Source of the DNA: Phycisphaerae bacterium
GTDB taxonomy: Bacteria; Planctomycetota; Phycisphaerae; Sedimentisphaerales; SM23-30
DNA length: 64,000 bases
Assembly (NCBI GenBank): GCA_016342495.1
Contig: JAEIOG010000004.1
Coordinates: 22,957-86,956, forward strand
Direction of reading: 5' to 3'
Every line of letters starts with the position of its first letter. Positions within the stretch are counted from its first letter, which is position 1. The notes under the pieces were generated by a model. The model was not told the origin of the DNA, did not search any database, and saw only the letters and a list, made by a program, of their open reading frames with translations. The position numbers were made by a program, and so were the translations under genes. Below, one piece after another: positions 19,596-29,415 of this stretch.

Positions 19596-20729
19596 TTGGA
19601 TAAGCAACCGATTTCCCAGCATTCTTCAAAAGATAAGATTCCAGTGATAAATAAGTATTTTACTGCGACAATTAAGTCAGAAGGTTCAGATTTACATTTA
19701 AAGGCCGATTGTATACCTCGGATTCGATCCAAGGGTTCACTGAGAAATACGACAAGTGGAGTTATACCTGAAGCCCAGATGGAAGAGATGATCTATGAGA
19801 TTCTAACTGAGAGTCAAAAGAAATTTTTTCTGGAAAATGGTGCGCTTGATTTTGCCTATGATTTTGGTGATACCGACCGTTTTCGTGTTAATATTTTTCG
19901 TCAGCGTGGCAAGATATCTCTGGTAGCTCGTCGTGTTAGTTCGATCATTCCTGATTTTAACACATTGAATTTGCCACCGATTATTCAGGATATATCAGAC
20001 TATCATCAAGGTTTGATTCTTGTGACCGGTGTTACCGGTTCCGGTAAATCAACAACAATTGCCTCGATGATAGATCGTATTGTAAAACAACGTCCTTGTC
20101 ATGTTGTGACTGTGGAAGATCCAATTGAATATATTTATACCGATTCAAAAGGATTGGTGAATCAGCGTGAAGTTGGTATAGACTGTGTCAGTTTTGAAGA
20201 TGCTTTGCGTTCTTTGATGCGTGAAGACCCAGATGTAGCATTGGTTGGTGAGATACGAGATTTTACGACATTGAATGCGGCAATCAAAGCCGCAGAAACA
20301 GGCCATCAGGTATTTGGAACGCTTCACAGTACCGATGCCTATCAGTCAGTTACCCGTATGCTTGATTTGACACCCGAAGTGGAACGGTATATGGTTCGTC
20401 AGGCATTGGTGGGTAATTTGAAAGCGATTGTATGTCAGCGTTTGCTGCCTACGATTCGCAAAGAGGTTCCCCGTGTACCAGCATTAGAGATATTATTGGT
20501 AAATGGAGTAACCAGGAAGTTAATTGCTGATGAAAGAGAAGTTGATATCCCATCGGTTATAAAATCTTCCTATGCCGATGGCATGGTTGACTTTAATGAA
20601 TCACTCCGTCGTTTGATAGTTTCAGAGATGATCGATATCAAGATAGCATATAATTATTCGACAAATGTAGATGAATTGAAGATGGCAATGAAGGGTATCA
20701 AGACCACCGCTTCGACGCTTATTGGTTAA
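19596..20729 (+). CDS. pilT: Type IV pilus retraction ATPase PilT
   Basis: This is a 377-residue PilT/PilU-family ATPase that drives pilus depolymerisation at the cytoplasmic base of the type IV pilus machine. GVTGSGKSTTIAS (about 145-157) is Walker A, VEDPIEY follows, LVGEIRDFTTLNAAIKAAETGH (about 213-234) is Walker B with the adjoining box, and TLHSTDA is the His box. The usual PilT N-terminal SDLHLKADCIPRIR segment is intact. The start is a TTG preceded by AGGAG at 7 bases. It begins a three-gene set with the degenerate GspE-like gene and the CvpA-like gene, ending in a terminator at 23786. No pilin or pilB is in the neighbourhood. Confidence 0.92.
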   Translation: MDKQPISQHSSKDKIPVINKYFTATIKSEGSDLHLKADCIPRIRSKGSLRNTTSGVIPEAQMEEMIYEILTESQKKFFLENGALDFAYDFGDTDRFRVNIFRQRGKISLVARRVSSIIPDFNTLNLPPIIQDISDYHQGLILVTGVTGSGKSTTIASMIDRIVKQRPCHVVTVEDPIEYIYTDSKGLVNQREVGIDCVSFEDALRSLMREDPDVALVGEIRDFTTLNAAIKAAETGHQVFGTLHSTDAYQSVTRMLDLTPEVERYMVRQALVGNLKAIVCQRLLPTIRKEVPRVPALEILLVNGVTRKLIADEREVDIPSVIKSSYADGMVDFNESLRRLIVSEMIDIKIAYNYSTNVDELKMAMKGIKTTASTLIG

Positions 20730-20836
20730 TGCGGTTGCAAGATTAGTGATTGCAATTGGCGTCTATAGTTAATTAAATTTGGAATTATGCTCGCAAAGTG
20801 AAGCGAGCCAGAAATAATATTTTTATGGAGCAACTG

Positions 20837-22486
20837 ATGGTTACAGAGGTATTGGCTCAATCGGTTACCCTGGGTGGCTATATAGCGATTTGGGAAGTGA
20901 TCATATTTGTGGTTTTTTTCGGTTTTTGGGCATGGGTAGGCCAGTGGGCCGACAAAGATGCCCCGGCAGTGAACACCAACCGGACATTATGGAATAATAT
21001 ATATCTGGCCAGCGGCACCTTAATTTTGATATTGTGGTTCATAGTACCGGCCCCGTTTTTTGTTTGCCTTTTGATGTTCCTGGTGATTTGGGGAGTGGTT
21101 TCGGCGGTGTATGTAATGCACCGAAACGCACGAGTTCCTCAGAATCAGACTATATTGACGAAAGATCATGTCGCCTGGCTGTTAAGTCCAGAAGGTCGGG
21201 GTAAATCGATTCATCATGCCCGTTTAGAATTCATTTCCGTGAATGATAATGAATTGCCTGTGCCTCACCGAGAAGATCCTGAATACCACGGTTATCTTAT
21301 TGCAGAAGAGATGCTGCATGACATGGTCCAGCGTCGCGTGAGTCATTGTCGTGTTACCCCCAAAGGTGAAACTTATCAGATTCAATATGTAATAGATGGT
21401 ATTTCAACTGTTGCTGGTGAACATGAAAAAGAAGATGCCGAGCAGGCATTGATATATCTAAAAGCGGTGGCGGGTCTGGATGTTATGGATAAGCGTCGTC
21501 CCCAACATGGCAGTTTTTTCACGATTCGGATGAGAGACAATACCATAGGTTGGAGAATAGCAACTTCCGGCAGTACCCGTGGTGAACAGTTGACTTTAGA
21601 GCGGATAGAAGAAAAATCCCTGATTACTATGGAACAACTGGGATTAAACAGTGATCAGCGAGAGCAGGTTCGCAAAGCCATCAAGAAAGATGGTGGAATT
21701 GTTCTTGTGACCGGTCCGGTGAAAAATGGTGTTTCTACCAGTGTGTATAGTATGGTAGATAAGCATGATGCATTTATTCAGAATATACATTCGCTGGAGT
21801 TGGAATTTTTAAGTGAATTTGACAATATAACACAAACAAAGATTAATGCAGAACCAGGTGCGCCTTCGCATTCTCGTCAATTACAATCATTGCTGCATAC
21901 AGACCCTGATGTCTTGATGTTGGGTTTCATAGATGAGCCGGAAATGGCACCATTACTGGTAAAAACCGTATCGGAAAATGCACATAAAAAGGTTTATGTG
22001 GTATTAAATGCCGACAGTGTTTTTGAAGCAATGGTGAAATGGATGAAGATGGTCCAGTCGCCACGTAAGGTAGCAGAGACATTGATAGCGGTAACTAATC
22101 AGAGATTAGTGCGTAAGCTTTGTGAAGAATGTCGTGAAGCCTATATGCCCGATGCAGCAATGCTGAAGAAACTGAATTTACCGGTTGACAAGATCAAACA
22201 GTTTTATCGTCCGCCAACTGAGGTTATATATGATAAGAAGGGCAATCCGATTTTATGTGAGAAGTGTCAGGGTACTGGTTATTATGAACGTACAGCAGTT
22301 TTTGAGACATTGTTTATCTCAGATGCCTTGCGTAAGCTTATTGCCAGCGGCGGCTCCTTAGAAGATATTCGGACGCAGTGTCGTAAAGAAAGAATGCTTT
22401 ATCTGCAGGAGCAGGCCTTGCGAAAGGTTATCGACGGCACGACTAGTATTCAGGAAGTATTAAGAATATCAGGTAAGAAAAAGTAG
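20837..22486 (+). CDS. Membrane-anchored GspE/PilB-like protein with degenerate ATPase motifs
   Basis: This is a 549-residue relative of secretion ATPases (GspE/PilB) with two added N-terminal membrane helices (about 12-35 and 53-92). The C-terminal domain aligns in layout with GspE, but the catalytic motifs are broken: the Walker A region reads GPVKNGVST (about 293-301) with Val where the essential Lys belongs, the Walker B region reads DPDVLMLGFIDEPE instead of DPDVILVGEIRDxE, and the His box reads LNADS. The zinc-type CEEC...CEKC pair (about 425-475) is kept. The start ATG 20837 has GGAG 6 bases upstream; a GTG at 20798 would add 13 residues. It lies between pilT and a CvpA-like gene. A non-hydrolysing scaffold or regulator of a pilus or secretion machine is inferred. 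Confidence 0.75.
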   Translation: MVTEVLAQSVTLGGYIAIWEVIIFVVFFGFWAWVGQWADKDAPAVNTNRTLWNNIYLASGTLILILWFIVPAPFFVCLLMFLVIWGVVSAVYVMHRNARVPQNQTILTKDHVAWLLSPEGRGKSIHHARLEFISVNDNELPVPHREDPEYHGYLIAEEMLHDMVQRRVSHCRVTPKGETYQIQYVIDGISTVAGEHEKEDAEQALIYLKAVAGLDVMDKRRPQHGSFFTIRMRDNTIGWRIATSGSTRGEQLTLERIEEKSLITMEQLGLNSDQREQVRKAIKKDGGIVLVTGPVKNGVSTSVYSMVDKHDAFIQNIHSLELEFLSEFDNITQTKINAEPGAPSHSRQLQSLLHTDPDVLMLGFIDEPEMAPLLVKTVSENAHKKVYVVLNADSVFEAMVKWMKMVQSPRKVAETLIAVTNQRLVRKLCEECREAYMPDAAMLKKLNLPVDKIKQFYRPPTEVIYDKKGNPILCEKCQGTGYYERTAVFETLFISDALRKLIASGGSLEDIRTQCRKERMLYLQEQALRKVIDGTTSIQEVLRISGKKK

Positions 22487-22554
22487 ATTACTGTTAGACA
22501 AAAGAAAGATAGTCGCTTGAGATAATAGAGCGGCTTTTATATAGGAGTTAAACA

Positions 22555-23763
22555 ATGGAATTTTTTGCCCAGTTAATATTGATAGTTATATTTTTGATAC
22601 TGACATTTTTCCAGGTATTTTCCCAGGGTGTTTTCAGTTGTATCATAATGGCGGTTCTAGCCGTAGTGTCATCAATAACAGCATTTAATTATTATGAGCC
22701 ACTGGCAGCTTTGATGAGTGATTATGGTGTTAGTGTTGTTGGTCCTCAGGCGGTTTCATTTTTGGGTTTGTTTGCATTGACATTATTTGGTTTGCGACAG
22801 TTTTCCGATAGGTTTATTCGTGGTAATATGAATTTTCCCAAGTTTATTGATCGTGTGGGCTGTACATTTTTTGCCAGTATTACCAGTATGGTGATGGTTG
22901 GTGTTATTGCGATAGGTTTTCAGCTTATGCCCGTAGATGCTAAGATAATGGGTTTTGATCGTTGTGAAAATCTTGAAGATGCTGAAGAAGATAATCATTT
23001 GTGGATTCGCGCCGATGAATTTGTATTATGGATAATTGAGCATTCCAGTCAATATTGTTTTGCAAATAATAATAATTTTTCGCAGCTGTACCCGAATGGA
23101 TTTTTACGCGAGCAGTATTTTAACCGCATAACACCTAAAGGTTATGAAGGTATGCGGCATGAGGCGGCTCATAATGCATTGTTGCAGACAAAAGATTCAT
23201 TTTTTTATCGCACGGTCGATCCTGCGGAAATCAGTATTTTGATTGATAAAAAGAAAGTAGAGCCAACCGAAAAAGAAACCTATATATTGTTGACAATAGA
23301 AATTGATAGTGGTACCGAAGGCAGTAAGAAAGATAAAGGTTCTACCGGGGCTCGTGATAATGATGGTAAGATTCGGATGGCATATGCGCATATGAAGCTG
23401 GTTGGTTATGATCCTAAGAATCCAAAGGGGGAATCATTTGCGGTTTATCCAATAGCCTATAAGCATGCTATCGGCCCAGGTGGTTTACCGGAAAATAAGC
23501 CAATGAAAAGAAAAGAGATGGCTAATCTGAAGATGTCTCTTCCGATGCAGGGTGTAAAGCCTGATGATGGTGATTTTTCAGATTCTGGGAGTTTGACCAA
23601 AACCTTGCTGTTTAAGTGGCCAGCCAAGCTATCCAAAGATAATATCATGTTTTTGGAGTTTAAGCGTTCTTCCAAGGCCGATATATCGATCAAGAAATTG
23701 CTGGAAGGGATAACTCTTGAAGAGGAAGATCCCGCAGCGAAACAAGAAGATGAGACAAAATAA
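22555..23763 (+). CDS. CvpA-like membrane protein with periplasmic/C-terminal domain
   Basis: This is a 402-residue protein with four N-terminal membrane helices (within about 1-127) whose spacing and the FIDRVGCTFFASITSM segment resemble the CvpA/colicin V production family. The rest (about 130-402) is a soluble domain of unknown type, rich in charged residues at its end (LEEEDPAAKQEDETK). TAGGAG lies upstream of the ATG. It follows the degenerate GspE-like gene by 68 bases and ends just before a terminator, so it belongs to the pilT set. The CvpA assignment is from topology only; the C-terminal half is not recognised. Confidence 0.6.
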   Translation: MEFFAQLILIVIFLILTFFQVFSQGVFSCIIMAVLAVVSSITAFNYYEPLAALMSDYGVSVVGPQAVSFLGLFALTLFGLRQFSDRFIRGNMNFPKFIDRVGCTFFASITSMVMVGVIAIGFQLMPVDAKIMGFDRCENLEDAEEDNHLWIRADEFVLWIIEHSSQYCFANNNNFSQLYPNGFLREQYFNRITPKGYEGMRHEAAHNALLQTKDSFFYRTVDPAEISILIDKKKVEPTEKETYILLTIEIDSGTEGSKKDKGSTGARDNDGKIRMAYAHMKLVGYDPKNPKGESFAVYPIAYKHAIGPGGLPENKPMKRKEMANLKMSLPMQGVKPDDGDFSDSGSLTKTLLFKWPAKLSKDNIMFLEFKRSSKADISIKKLLEGITLEEEDPAAKQEDETK

Positions 23764-23785
23764 ATTGTCCGATAGAAGCAAAATG

Positions 23786-23815
23786 AACCCCTTGGATTAT
23801 CTGAGGGGTTTTTTT
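23786..23815 (+). terminator. Rho-independent terminator closing the pilT set
   Basis: AACCCCT and AGGGGTT form a 7-bp stem with an 11-base loop, followed by seven T residues, 23 bases after the stop codon of the CvpA-like gene. Confidence 0.9.
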
Positions 23816-23931
23816 ATATCTGCAGGCTGAAAAAATGATTAATGCTGTTAGTATATCGCTGTCATTAAGATTGAAATGTTGGTTTTTTTCTATTAGCTCA
23901 AAGGGTATTTAAGCGATATAATGGTTTTGTT

Positions 23932-26121
23932 ATGTTTGAACGTCGATTGAAAATTTTAATAGTGATATTTCTCCTGGCGATAGCCGGTTTAGTAACCCGT
24001 TTGTATAGACTGGGGGTGCTGGGTCAGGAGTATTATCAAAATTTGATTCAGGAAAGTCTGGAAACTCAGGGGAAATGGCTCGATACGGTGCGGGGTACGA
24101 TTTATGATCGCAATGGCAGAGTTCTGGCCGAAGATATACCGGTTTTTAATGTGTGTATTCATTATAAGCTGGCGCTGCTTTATGATCCGCGGTTTCGGCG
24201 GCTGGTGGATTTACAGTTTTTAACTGAAAATCCCGGTCAGGAACACTCTTTGGAAGATAACTGGCAGAATCTCTATGGCAAAGGATTGGCCCGGGCCCAG
24301 AATTGTCTGGTTGCAATCGCTGAGAAGTGTGGGATAGATAAAACGGAAATTGACAATAATAAGATCCCCAGGATTAATGCTTCAATTTATAAGATCAGGC
24401 TGGATCAGGCACGACGGAGTTGGTTTCGGGAAAGGGAATTGTCTTATGTGCCGGTTTCGGATAAAGATTATGACCCGGATGTAAATTATGTGGCATTGCT
24501 GGAAGCGGATTTTCAGCTGAAGTATCCTGATGAACTTAAAAGGCTGGAAAAGATTTACGCTACCGATATTTATGAGATGTATCAGCCTTATTCGATATGC
24601 GAAGTTGGGGTCGATGTCGCAACTGAAATAGATGATATGTTTTCGGGGATGGTAGTCGATCTGGAAGAAAAAGATGTCTGGCCATTCGGTAAAGACAGTC
24701 AGTTTCCTATCGAGGTTACTTATGATAAGACTCGGGTATATCCCTATCGGGATGCGGCCTGTCATTTAATCGGCCAGGTGGGTAGATATAATGAGTTTTC
24801 CTGTTTGCTGGTGGGGCATAACGAAGTAAATGTTGATTATTCGCGTTATGCTCAGCCGGATCAGGATCAGCTGGGTGATTATCATTTGAATGATCGAATG
24901 GGATTTTGGGGTTTTGAGCTGGCCTGTGATAAAAGGCTGCGGGGCTGGCGGGGTTGGATCAAAAGGGATATCGAAGGCAAGGTGGTTACAGATGTGCCAA
25001 TCAGGCCGGGCGATGATGTTCAGGTGACCATTGATATTGATTTACAAAAGCGGATCGCGAGGGTCTTCAATGGTGCTAATCCATTAGGTAAAGTCTATAA
25101 AGGGGCGGCGGTTTTAATTGATGTTAATACAGGCCAGGTCTTAGCGGCGGTGTCGGTGCCGACCTTTGATTTACAGAATTATTTTAAGGATTATGATCAG
25201 CAAGAGATAAACGCCAATGCCGATAAGAAATATTATAATCGGGCATTTTCCTATCAGGCGGATTTTTATCAGCCGGGCTCGACCGCCAAAGTAACTCATT
25301 TGCTGGGCGCTTTGGAAAATGGTTATATCAGTCCGGGTCAGACTTATGATTGTTATCGTGATAATATTGACTGGCTGGCCGATGGGTCTGTGCTGACCGG
25401 GGTGGCCCGGCAGGTGCATAATCATGGTTATGTCGGGCCCGAAGATGCTATCAGGGTTTCATGTAATTTTTATTTTGCCAAGGTTGCCAATAAGGTCGGC
25501 TATGATAAGATGATCAGCTGGCTGGACAAAGCGGGCTTTGGCCGGGAGATACTCAGCTGGCCTGATTATACCGATGCCGATTGTGTACAGAAGGCATTTA
25601 AGGAATTTAAGGGTTATCTTCGGTCATTAAATAGCCGCAGAGGCGTTACTGATGAAGAAATTCGTGCCATGGGTATCGGTTTGAATCCGTTTGCCGCTTC
25701 GATTCTGCAGGTGGCCAACAGCATGGCTACCGTTGGCCGGGACGGGGTTTATCTGGAGCCAACTTTGATAATCGATAAGGATCAGGTAAAACAAAAGGCC
25801 CGACGTATTGCTTCTGTTGCCAATACCCGGATTGTACAAAACGGGATGGCCGGGGTTATTTACGAGGGAGGTACTGGCAAAAACCTGAGGAATCTGGTAA
25901 ACTGGGACCCGGATGTATTGAAGATCTATGCCAAGACCGGTTCGACGGATTTTTCGGTATTTAGCAGCTATGCCAAAGCCGTCGATGGCCGTTGTCTGGC
26001 ATTGGCGATTGTAGTAGAATCAAGTGTCGATGGAGCTGTCGCTGCCGGGCCTTTGTCGATAGCTATTTATAAGCAGGTAGCCGAATCGGAATTTAATTAT
26101 CTGCCTAAGCCGCAAGAGTAA
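23932..26121 (+). CDS. Class B penicillin-binding protein (peptidoglycan transpeptidase)
   Basis: This is a 729-residue single-pass membrane transpeptidase that cross-links peptidoglycan in the periplasm. One membrane helix lies at about 7-25, and RGTIYDRNGRVLAED (about 54-68) is the N-terminal dimerisation-domain motif of class B PBPs. The three active-site motifs are present: STAK (Ser near 449), SCN (about 509) and KTGS (about 668). Some extra sequence lies between the N-terminal motif and the catalytic domain, making it longer than most FtsI/MrdA proteins. It is not within the dcw cluster; it stands after the pilT-set terminator and before the dehydrogenase and gmhA genes. Whether it serves elongation (PBP2) or division (FtsI) cannot be told from sequence alone. 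Confidence 0.92.
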   Translation: MFERRLKILIVIFLLAIAGLVTRLYRLGVLGQEYYQNLIQESLETQGKWLDTVRGTIYDRNGRVLAEDIPVFNVCIHYKLALLYDPRFRRLVDLQFLTENPGQEHSLEDNWQNLYGKGLARAQNCLVAIAEKCGIDKTEIDNNKIPRINASIYKIRLDQARRSWFRERELSYVPVSDKDYDPDVNYVALLEADFQLKYPDELKRLEKIYATDIYEMYQPYSICEVGVDVATEIDDMFSGMVVDLEEKDVWPFGKDSQFPIEVTYDKTRVYPYRDAACHLIGQVGRYNEFSCLLVGHNEVNVDYSRYAQPDQDQLGDYHLNDRMGFWGFELACDKRLRGWRGWIKRDIEGKVVTDVPIRPGDDVQVTIDIDLQKRIARVFNGANPLGKVYKGAAVLIDVNTGQVLAAVSVPTFDLQNYFKDYDQQEINANADKKYYNRAFSYQADFYQPGSTAKVTHLLGALENGYISPGQTYDCYRDNIDWLADGSVLTGVARQVHNHGYVGPEDAIRVSCNFYFAKVANKVGYDKMISWLDKAGFGREILSWPDYTDADCVQKAFKEFKGYLRSLNSRRGVTDEEIRAMGIGLNPFAASILQVANSMATVGRDGVYLEPTLIIDKDQVKQKARRIASVANTRIVQNGMAGVIYEGGTGKNLRNLVNWDPDVLKIYAKTGSTDFSVFSSYAKAVDGRCLALAIVVESSVDGAVAAGPLSIAIYKQVAESEFNYLPKPQE

Positions 26122-26211
26122 GTCAGGATTGACAATTTCTAATTGACAATTGAGATGTCCGCCGGCGATGGCGTTTTGTTTATATTGAAAAACTGTGCAG
26201 GAAATTTATTT

Positions 26212-27081
26212 ATGAAAATTGGATATATAGGAACTGGTATCATGGGAGCTCCGATGGCGCTGAATTTGCTTCGGGCCGGGCATGAAATGTTTGTTTATAA
26301 TCGCACGATCAGTAAATGCGACAGCTTAAAGGCCGCCGGGGCGGTGGTTTGTGATAGTCCCGGGGCAGTTGCCGCTAAAAGCGATATCGTTTTTATCAAT
26401 GTGCCTGATACCCCGGATGTGCAAAAAGTCTTGTTTGGCGATGCTGGGGTTATTCATGCGGCCCGGGCCGGTTTGATTGTGGCAGATAACAGCACGATCT
26501 CGGCAGGGGCGACCAAAGAGTTTGCCGCAAAGCTCAAAGTTGTGGGAGTTGACTATCTCGATGCCCCGGTTTCCGGTGGCGATGTGGGTGCTCAAAAGGG
26601 AACGCTAGCAATTATGGTTGGCGGTGAAAAGGAAGTCTTCGATAAGGTCCTGCCGCTGTTGGAAGTTTTAGGTTCTAAGGTGTCATTGCTGGGGCCGGTG
26701 GGCTCGGGCCAGATGTGCAAGGCCTGTAATCAGATGTTTTGCACCTTGCATATGCAGGCATTGTGTGAGGCTATTACTCTGGCGGAAAATGCCGGGCTGG
26801 ATGTGGCTAAGATGGTCGATATCGTCAGCGGCGGGGCAGCCGGCTCGTGGGCTTTGTCGAATCTGGGGCCCAAGATCTTAGCTAATGATCTGGAGCCAGC
26901 CTTTATGATTGACTTGCTGGTGAAGGATTTGAAGCTGGTAATGGAATTGGCCGCTGATGCCAGAGTTGCCATACCTGCAACGGCGATGGCCAAGCAGTTC
27001 TTCCACGCCGCTGAAGCTAAAGGGCTCGGCAGCAAAGGCACTCAGGCTTTGATCGAAGTGGTGCGGGGTTTAAGTAAATAG
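26212..27081 (+). CDS. Beta-hydroxyacid dehydrogenase (3-hydroxyisobutyrate / tartronate semialdehyde reductase type)
   Basis: This is a 289-residue NAD(P)-dependent beta-hydroxyacid dehydrogenase of the cytoplasm. GYIGTGIMGAPMALNLLRAGH (start of the protein) is the Rossmann dinucleotide site, DAPVSGGDVGAQKGTLAIMVGG is the substrate-binding signature, and the catalytic Lys lies in GSGQMCKACNQ (about 169-178). The start ATG 26212 has AGGAAA upstream; the frame extends back to 26143 through repeat-like sequence that is not coding. Members act on 3-hydroxyisobutyrate, tartronate semialdehyde or succinic semialdehyde; which one cannot be decided here. It follows the PBP gene and precedes gmhA. 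Confidence 0.9.
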   Translation: MKIGYIGTGIMGAPMALNLLRAGHEMFVYNRTISKCDSLKAAGAVVCDSPGAVAAKSDIVFINVPDTPDVQKVLFGDAGVIHAARAGLIVADNSTISAGATKEFAAKLKVVGVDYLDAPVSGGDVGAQKGTLAIMVGGEKEVFDKVLPLLEVLGSKVSLLGPVGSGQMCKACNQMFCTLHMQALCEAITLAENAGLDVAKMVDIVSGGAAGSWALSNLGPKILANDLEPAFMIDLLVKDLKLVMELAADARVAIPATAMAKQFFHAAEAKGLGSKGTQALIEVVRGLSK

Positions 27082-27145
27082 TGAAAATTAAACTCCGCAC
27101 AAGTGATGGTGTCGCTTTGCGACCTTGTTTTATATAGGATTTGTT

Positions 27146-27712
27146 ATGATTGAAAAAATTAAAGATATGATCCAGCTGCATCGGGCGACTCTAAAATATT
27201 TTGAGGCCAATGGCCTGGAAGCGACCGCGGCGGCGGCGCAGTTGATTATCGATTCTATTACTAATGGCGGCTGTGTTTATGTTTGCGGTAATGGCGGTTC
27301 AGCTGCCGATGCCCAGCATATCGCCGCAGAAATCGTGGGCCGTTTCTTAAAGGAACGCCGGGCCTTACCGGCGGTGGCATTGACGGTGGATACCTCGATC
27401 ATAACGGCGGTGGCCAACGATTATGATTTTGACTATGTCTATGCCCGGCAGGTTGAGGCTCTGGTCAAAGCCGGCGATGTGTTGTGGGCCTTATCCACCA
27501 GCGGCAGTTCAGCTAATATTATCAAGGCGGTAGAAGCAGCCCGGGCCAAAGGGGCAAAGATTATCGGCTTTACTGGTAAAGAAGATTCCCAGCTCCAGCA
27601 GCTGGCCGATGTTTGTGTTTGTGCCAAGGCCGATGCCTCATTTCCAGCTCAGGAAATTCATCAGCTGGCCTATCATGCGATATGCAATCTGGTGGAAGAT
27701 GCCTTGGGCTAG
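27146..27712 (+). CDS. gmhA: Phosphoheptose isomerase (sedoheptulose 7-phosphate isomerase)
   Basis: This is a 188-residue SIS-domain isomerase that converts sedoheptulose 7-phosphate to D-glycero-D-manno-heptose 7-phosphate, the first step of ADP-heptose synthesis for LPS core or other glycans. CGNGGSAADAQHIAAEIVGRF (about 50-69) is the phosphate-binding and active-site segment and LSTSGSSANIIKAV the second sugar-phosphate loop; EIHQLAYHAICNLVE holds the conserved C-terminal Glu/His. ATG 27146 has AGGA upstream; an upstream in-frame start at 27125 adds 7 residues without a site. It lies 64 bases after the dehydrogenase gene. No other heptose gene is nearby. Confidence 0.93.
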   Translation: MIEKIKDMIQLHRATLKYFEANGLEATAAAAQLIIDSITNGGCVYVCGNGGSAADAQHIAAEIVGRFLKERRALPAVALTVDTSIITAVANDYDFDYVYARQVEALVKAGDVLWALSTSGSSANIIKAVEAARAKGAKIIGFTGKEDSQLQQLADVCVCAKADASFPAQEIHQLAYHAICNLVEDALG

Positions 27713-27960
27713 TTAAGGATTATAGAACGCAGATGATGCGGATTTGGCGGATTGACGCGGATAAGATTTTTGATGTAGCTGGTTTGGCTAAAGCTTACAG
27801 AGCTTTATAGCGAGCACTGAGATAAGGCATAATAAAGTAAAAAGTTGCGGTATTGCCGGGCGATTTATTTTTGGCAACTCTTAACCGCAGGCGAACACCA
27901 CAACTTTTATACTTCGCATCTCTACGAGACACTTTTCACTGTTAACTTTTAACGCAATTA
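27713..27960. repeat. Intergenic region made of short dispersed repeats
   Basis: The stretch begins with a repeat of the form CGCAGATGATGCGGATTTGG with further GCGGAT words (27728-27765) and continues with AAGGCATAA (27823) and AAAGTTGCGGTATTGCCGGG (27843-27862). The last motif recurs at 42155 and, in part, at 32299 and 62355. No gene was seen. Confidence 0.5.
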
Positions 27961-28563
27961 TCAGAGCACCACGGTGATGGTATTGGATGGATTACTCTGT
28001 CCGGCATCATTACTGGCGATCACGCGATAATTGATTTTCACCCCGGTCGGTTGGGCTGTCAGGGTCGCCTGATTGTCATAGAAGAAGTTCACCATCTGCC
28101 AGTTTGACCATGCACCCTCGCTGAAGCTCTGGCTTTGCAGGATATAGGCGGCGACTTTACCGCCGGAGGTCGGCTTATCCCATTTCATCGAAACTTCGCC
28201 ATCGCCCTGAAAAGTGCTGGTCAGATTTTTGGCCATATCCGGCGGGCTAAGTGGGGTCCGTGGACCTGGCAATGCCCAGCCGATCTCATCGAGTTTGGTG
28301 GGGTTTTCGACAGTTGCCAGGTTCAGATACTTTCTCACCTCATCGCGCAGGGCGATAAAGGCGGCATCTTTAGCGGCCGTTGCGGCCTTAGCTTCTGCCC
28401 GGGCCGTCTGGGCATCGCCTACGGCATTATTATAAGTTGCGATCAGCAGACCCAGAGCTACCGGGTCCAGACTAGGAAAATCCGTGGGGTAGGCGTTCAG
28501 GCCTGCCATTACATTCATGGATAATTGCATAACATTAACTTCAGTGGTCGGAAAAATAGGCAT
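27961..28563 (-). CDS. Fibronectin type III domain protein
   Basis: This is a 200-residue protein with no signal peptide. The first half is helical and Ala-rich (VGDAQTARAEAKAATAAKDA, about 48-67), and the second half is a fibronectin type III fold with SMKWDKPTSGGKVAAYILQ and a C-terminal YRVIASNDAGQSNPSNTITV strand pair. The start at 28563 has AAGGTGG 5 bases upstream. Similar short helical-plus-Fn3 proteins occur in several environmental phyla; their function is not known. The gene is isolated and flanked on both sides by short intergenic repeats. The Fn3 call is firm; any role is unknown. Confidence 0.75.
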   Translation of the reverse strand: MPIFPTTEVNVMQLSMNVMAGLNAYPTDFPSLDPVALGLLIATYNNAVGDAQTARAEAKAATAAKDAAFIALRDEVRKYLNLATVENPTKLDEIGWALPGPRTPLSPPDMAKNLTSTFQGDGEVSMKWDKPTSGGKVAAYILQSQSFSEGAWSNWQMVNFFYDNQATLTAQPTGVKINYRVIASNDAGQSNPSNTITVVL

Positions 28564-29415
28564 AATAGCCACCTTATCTGCTCTAGAGCAAAAAAATATT
28601 ATCGAACAGCTGACCAGAAACGCCTCTGGCTACACTGTTAATCATTTCACATTAGCGATATCGAAGCAGCAAGGGATGTTTCTTAAGCAGAAAGAAAAAT
28701 TAAGTACCAGCGAATTAACTTTATTTTACTATTTAAACTCTTGAAAAATAAATAGTTAGGGTACTGCAAATATTTTTAAGATTTTTTTCAGACTATCCAG
28801 GATCGCGATAGTTACCGGACGTACATGGGATGATATATAGCAGAGATAATATAAGATATTGTCACGCAAAGGCGCAAAGACGCAAAGGTTTTTTAGACAG
28901 GATTAACAGGATTAACAGGATTGTTAAAACTTATGCCTTTTGCCTTATGCCTGATTTAAAAAATATTTAACCACGAAACACACAAAAGACACGAAGAAAA
29001 TCAATTCATTTACCATTGAGCATACCGAGATCACCGGGCAAGAGGGGATTTTACTATAAATCACTCCTTTTGCCTCCTACTCTCGCCCAATGGAGGCTGG
29101 AAAATGGCGGGGTCCGGCCCAGAGCCCCGTTTTTTATGCTTTAATGTAAATAGAATACAGAACCAATGCTTTTTAATTGACGAATTTTACTGGTTCACTT
29201 AGAATTAGCCTGCTAAAGGATGCCTGATTAGGTATTATCCCAATTACTATCAATGACCAGAACCGAGGAAATCCTGTTTTGCCAGCCAAGACCAGCTATA
29301 TTATCGAATTATCCGCCGCTGATATCAAAAACAATAAGATACGCTTTACCAGCTGCTTTATTATCAATAGCAAGATTGATTAATATACCAACAATTAACC
29401 TAGGGAGAACCTTAA
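28564..29415. repeat. 852-base intergenic region with several short-period repeat families
   Basis: Visible are CGCAAAGGCGCAAAGACGCA (28865-28884, 9-base period), GGATTAACAGGATTAACAGG (28902-28921, 12-base period), a TTATGCC/TTTTGCC block (28931-28953) and an ACGAAACACACAAAAGACAC block (28973-28992). A 75-codon plus-strand frame (28517-28744) and a 65-codon one (29253-29450) have no recognisable product. GGGAG before 29416 is the ribosome site for the next gene. The rest shows nothing I can name. Confidence 0.5.
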
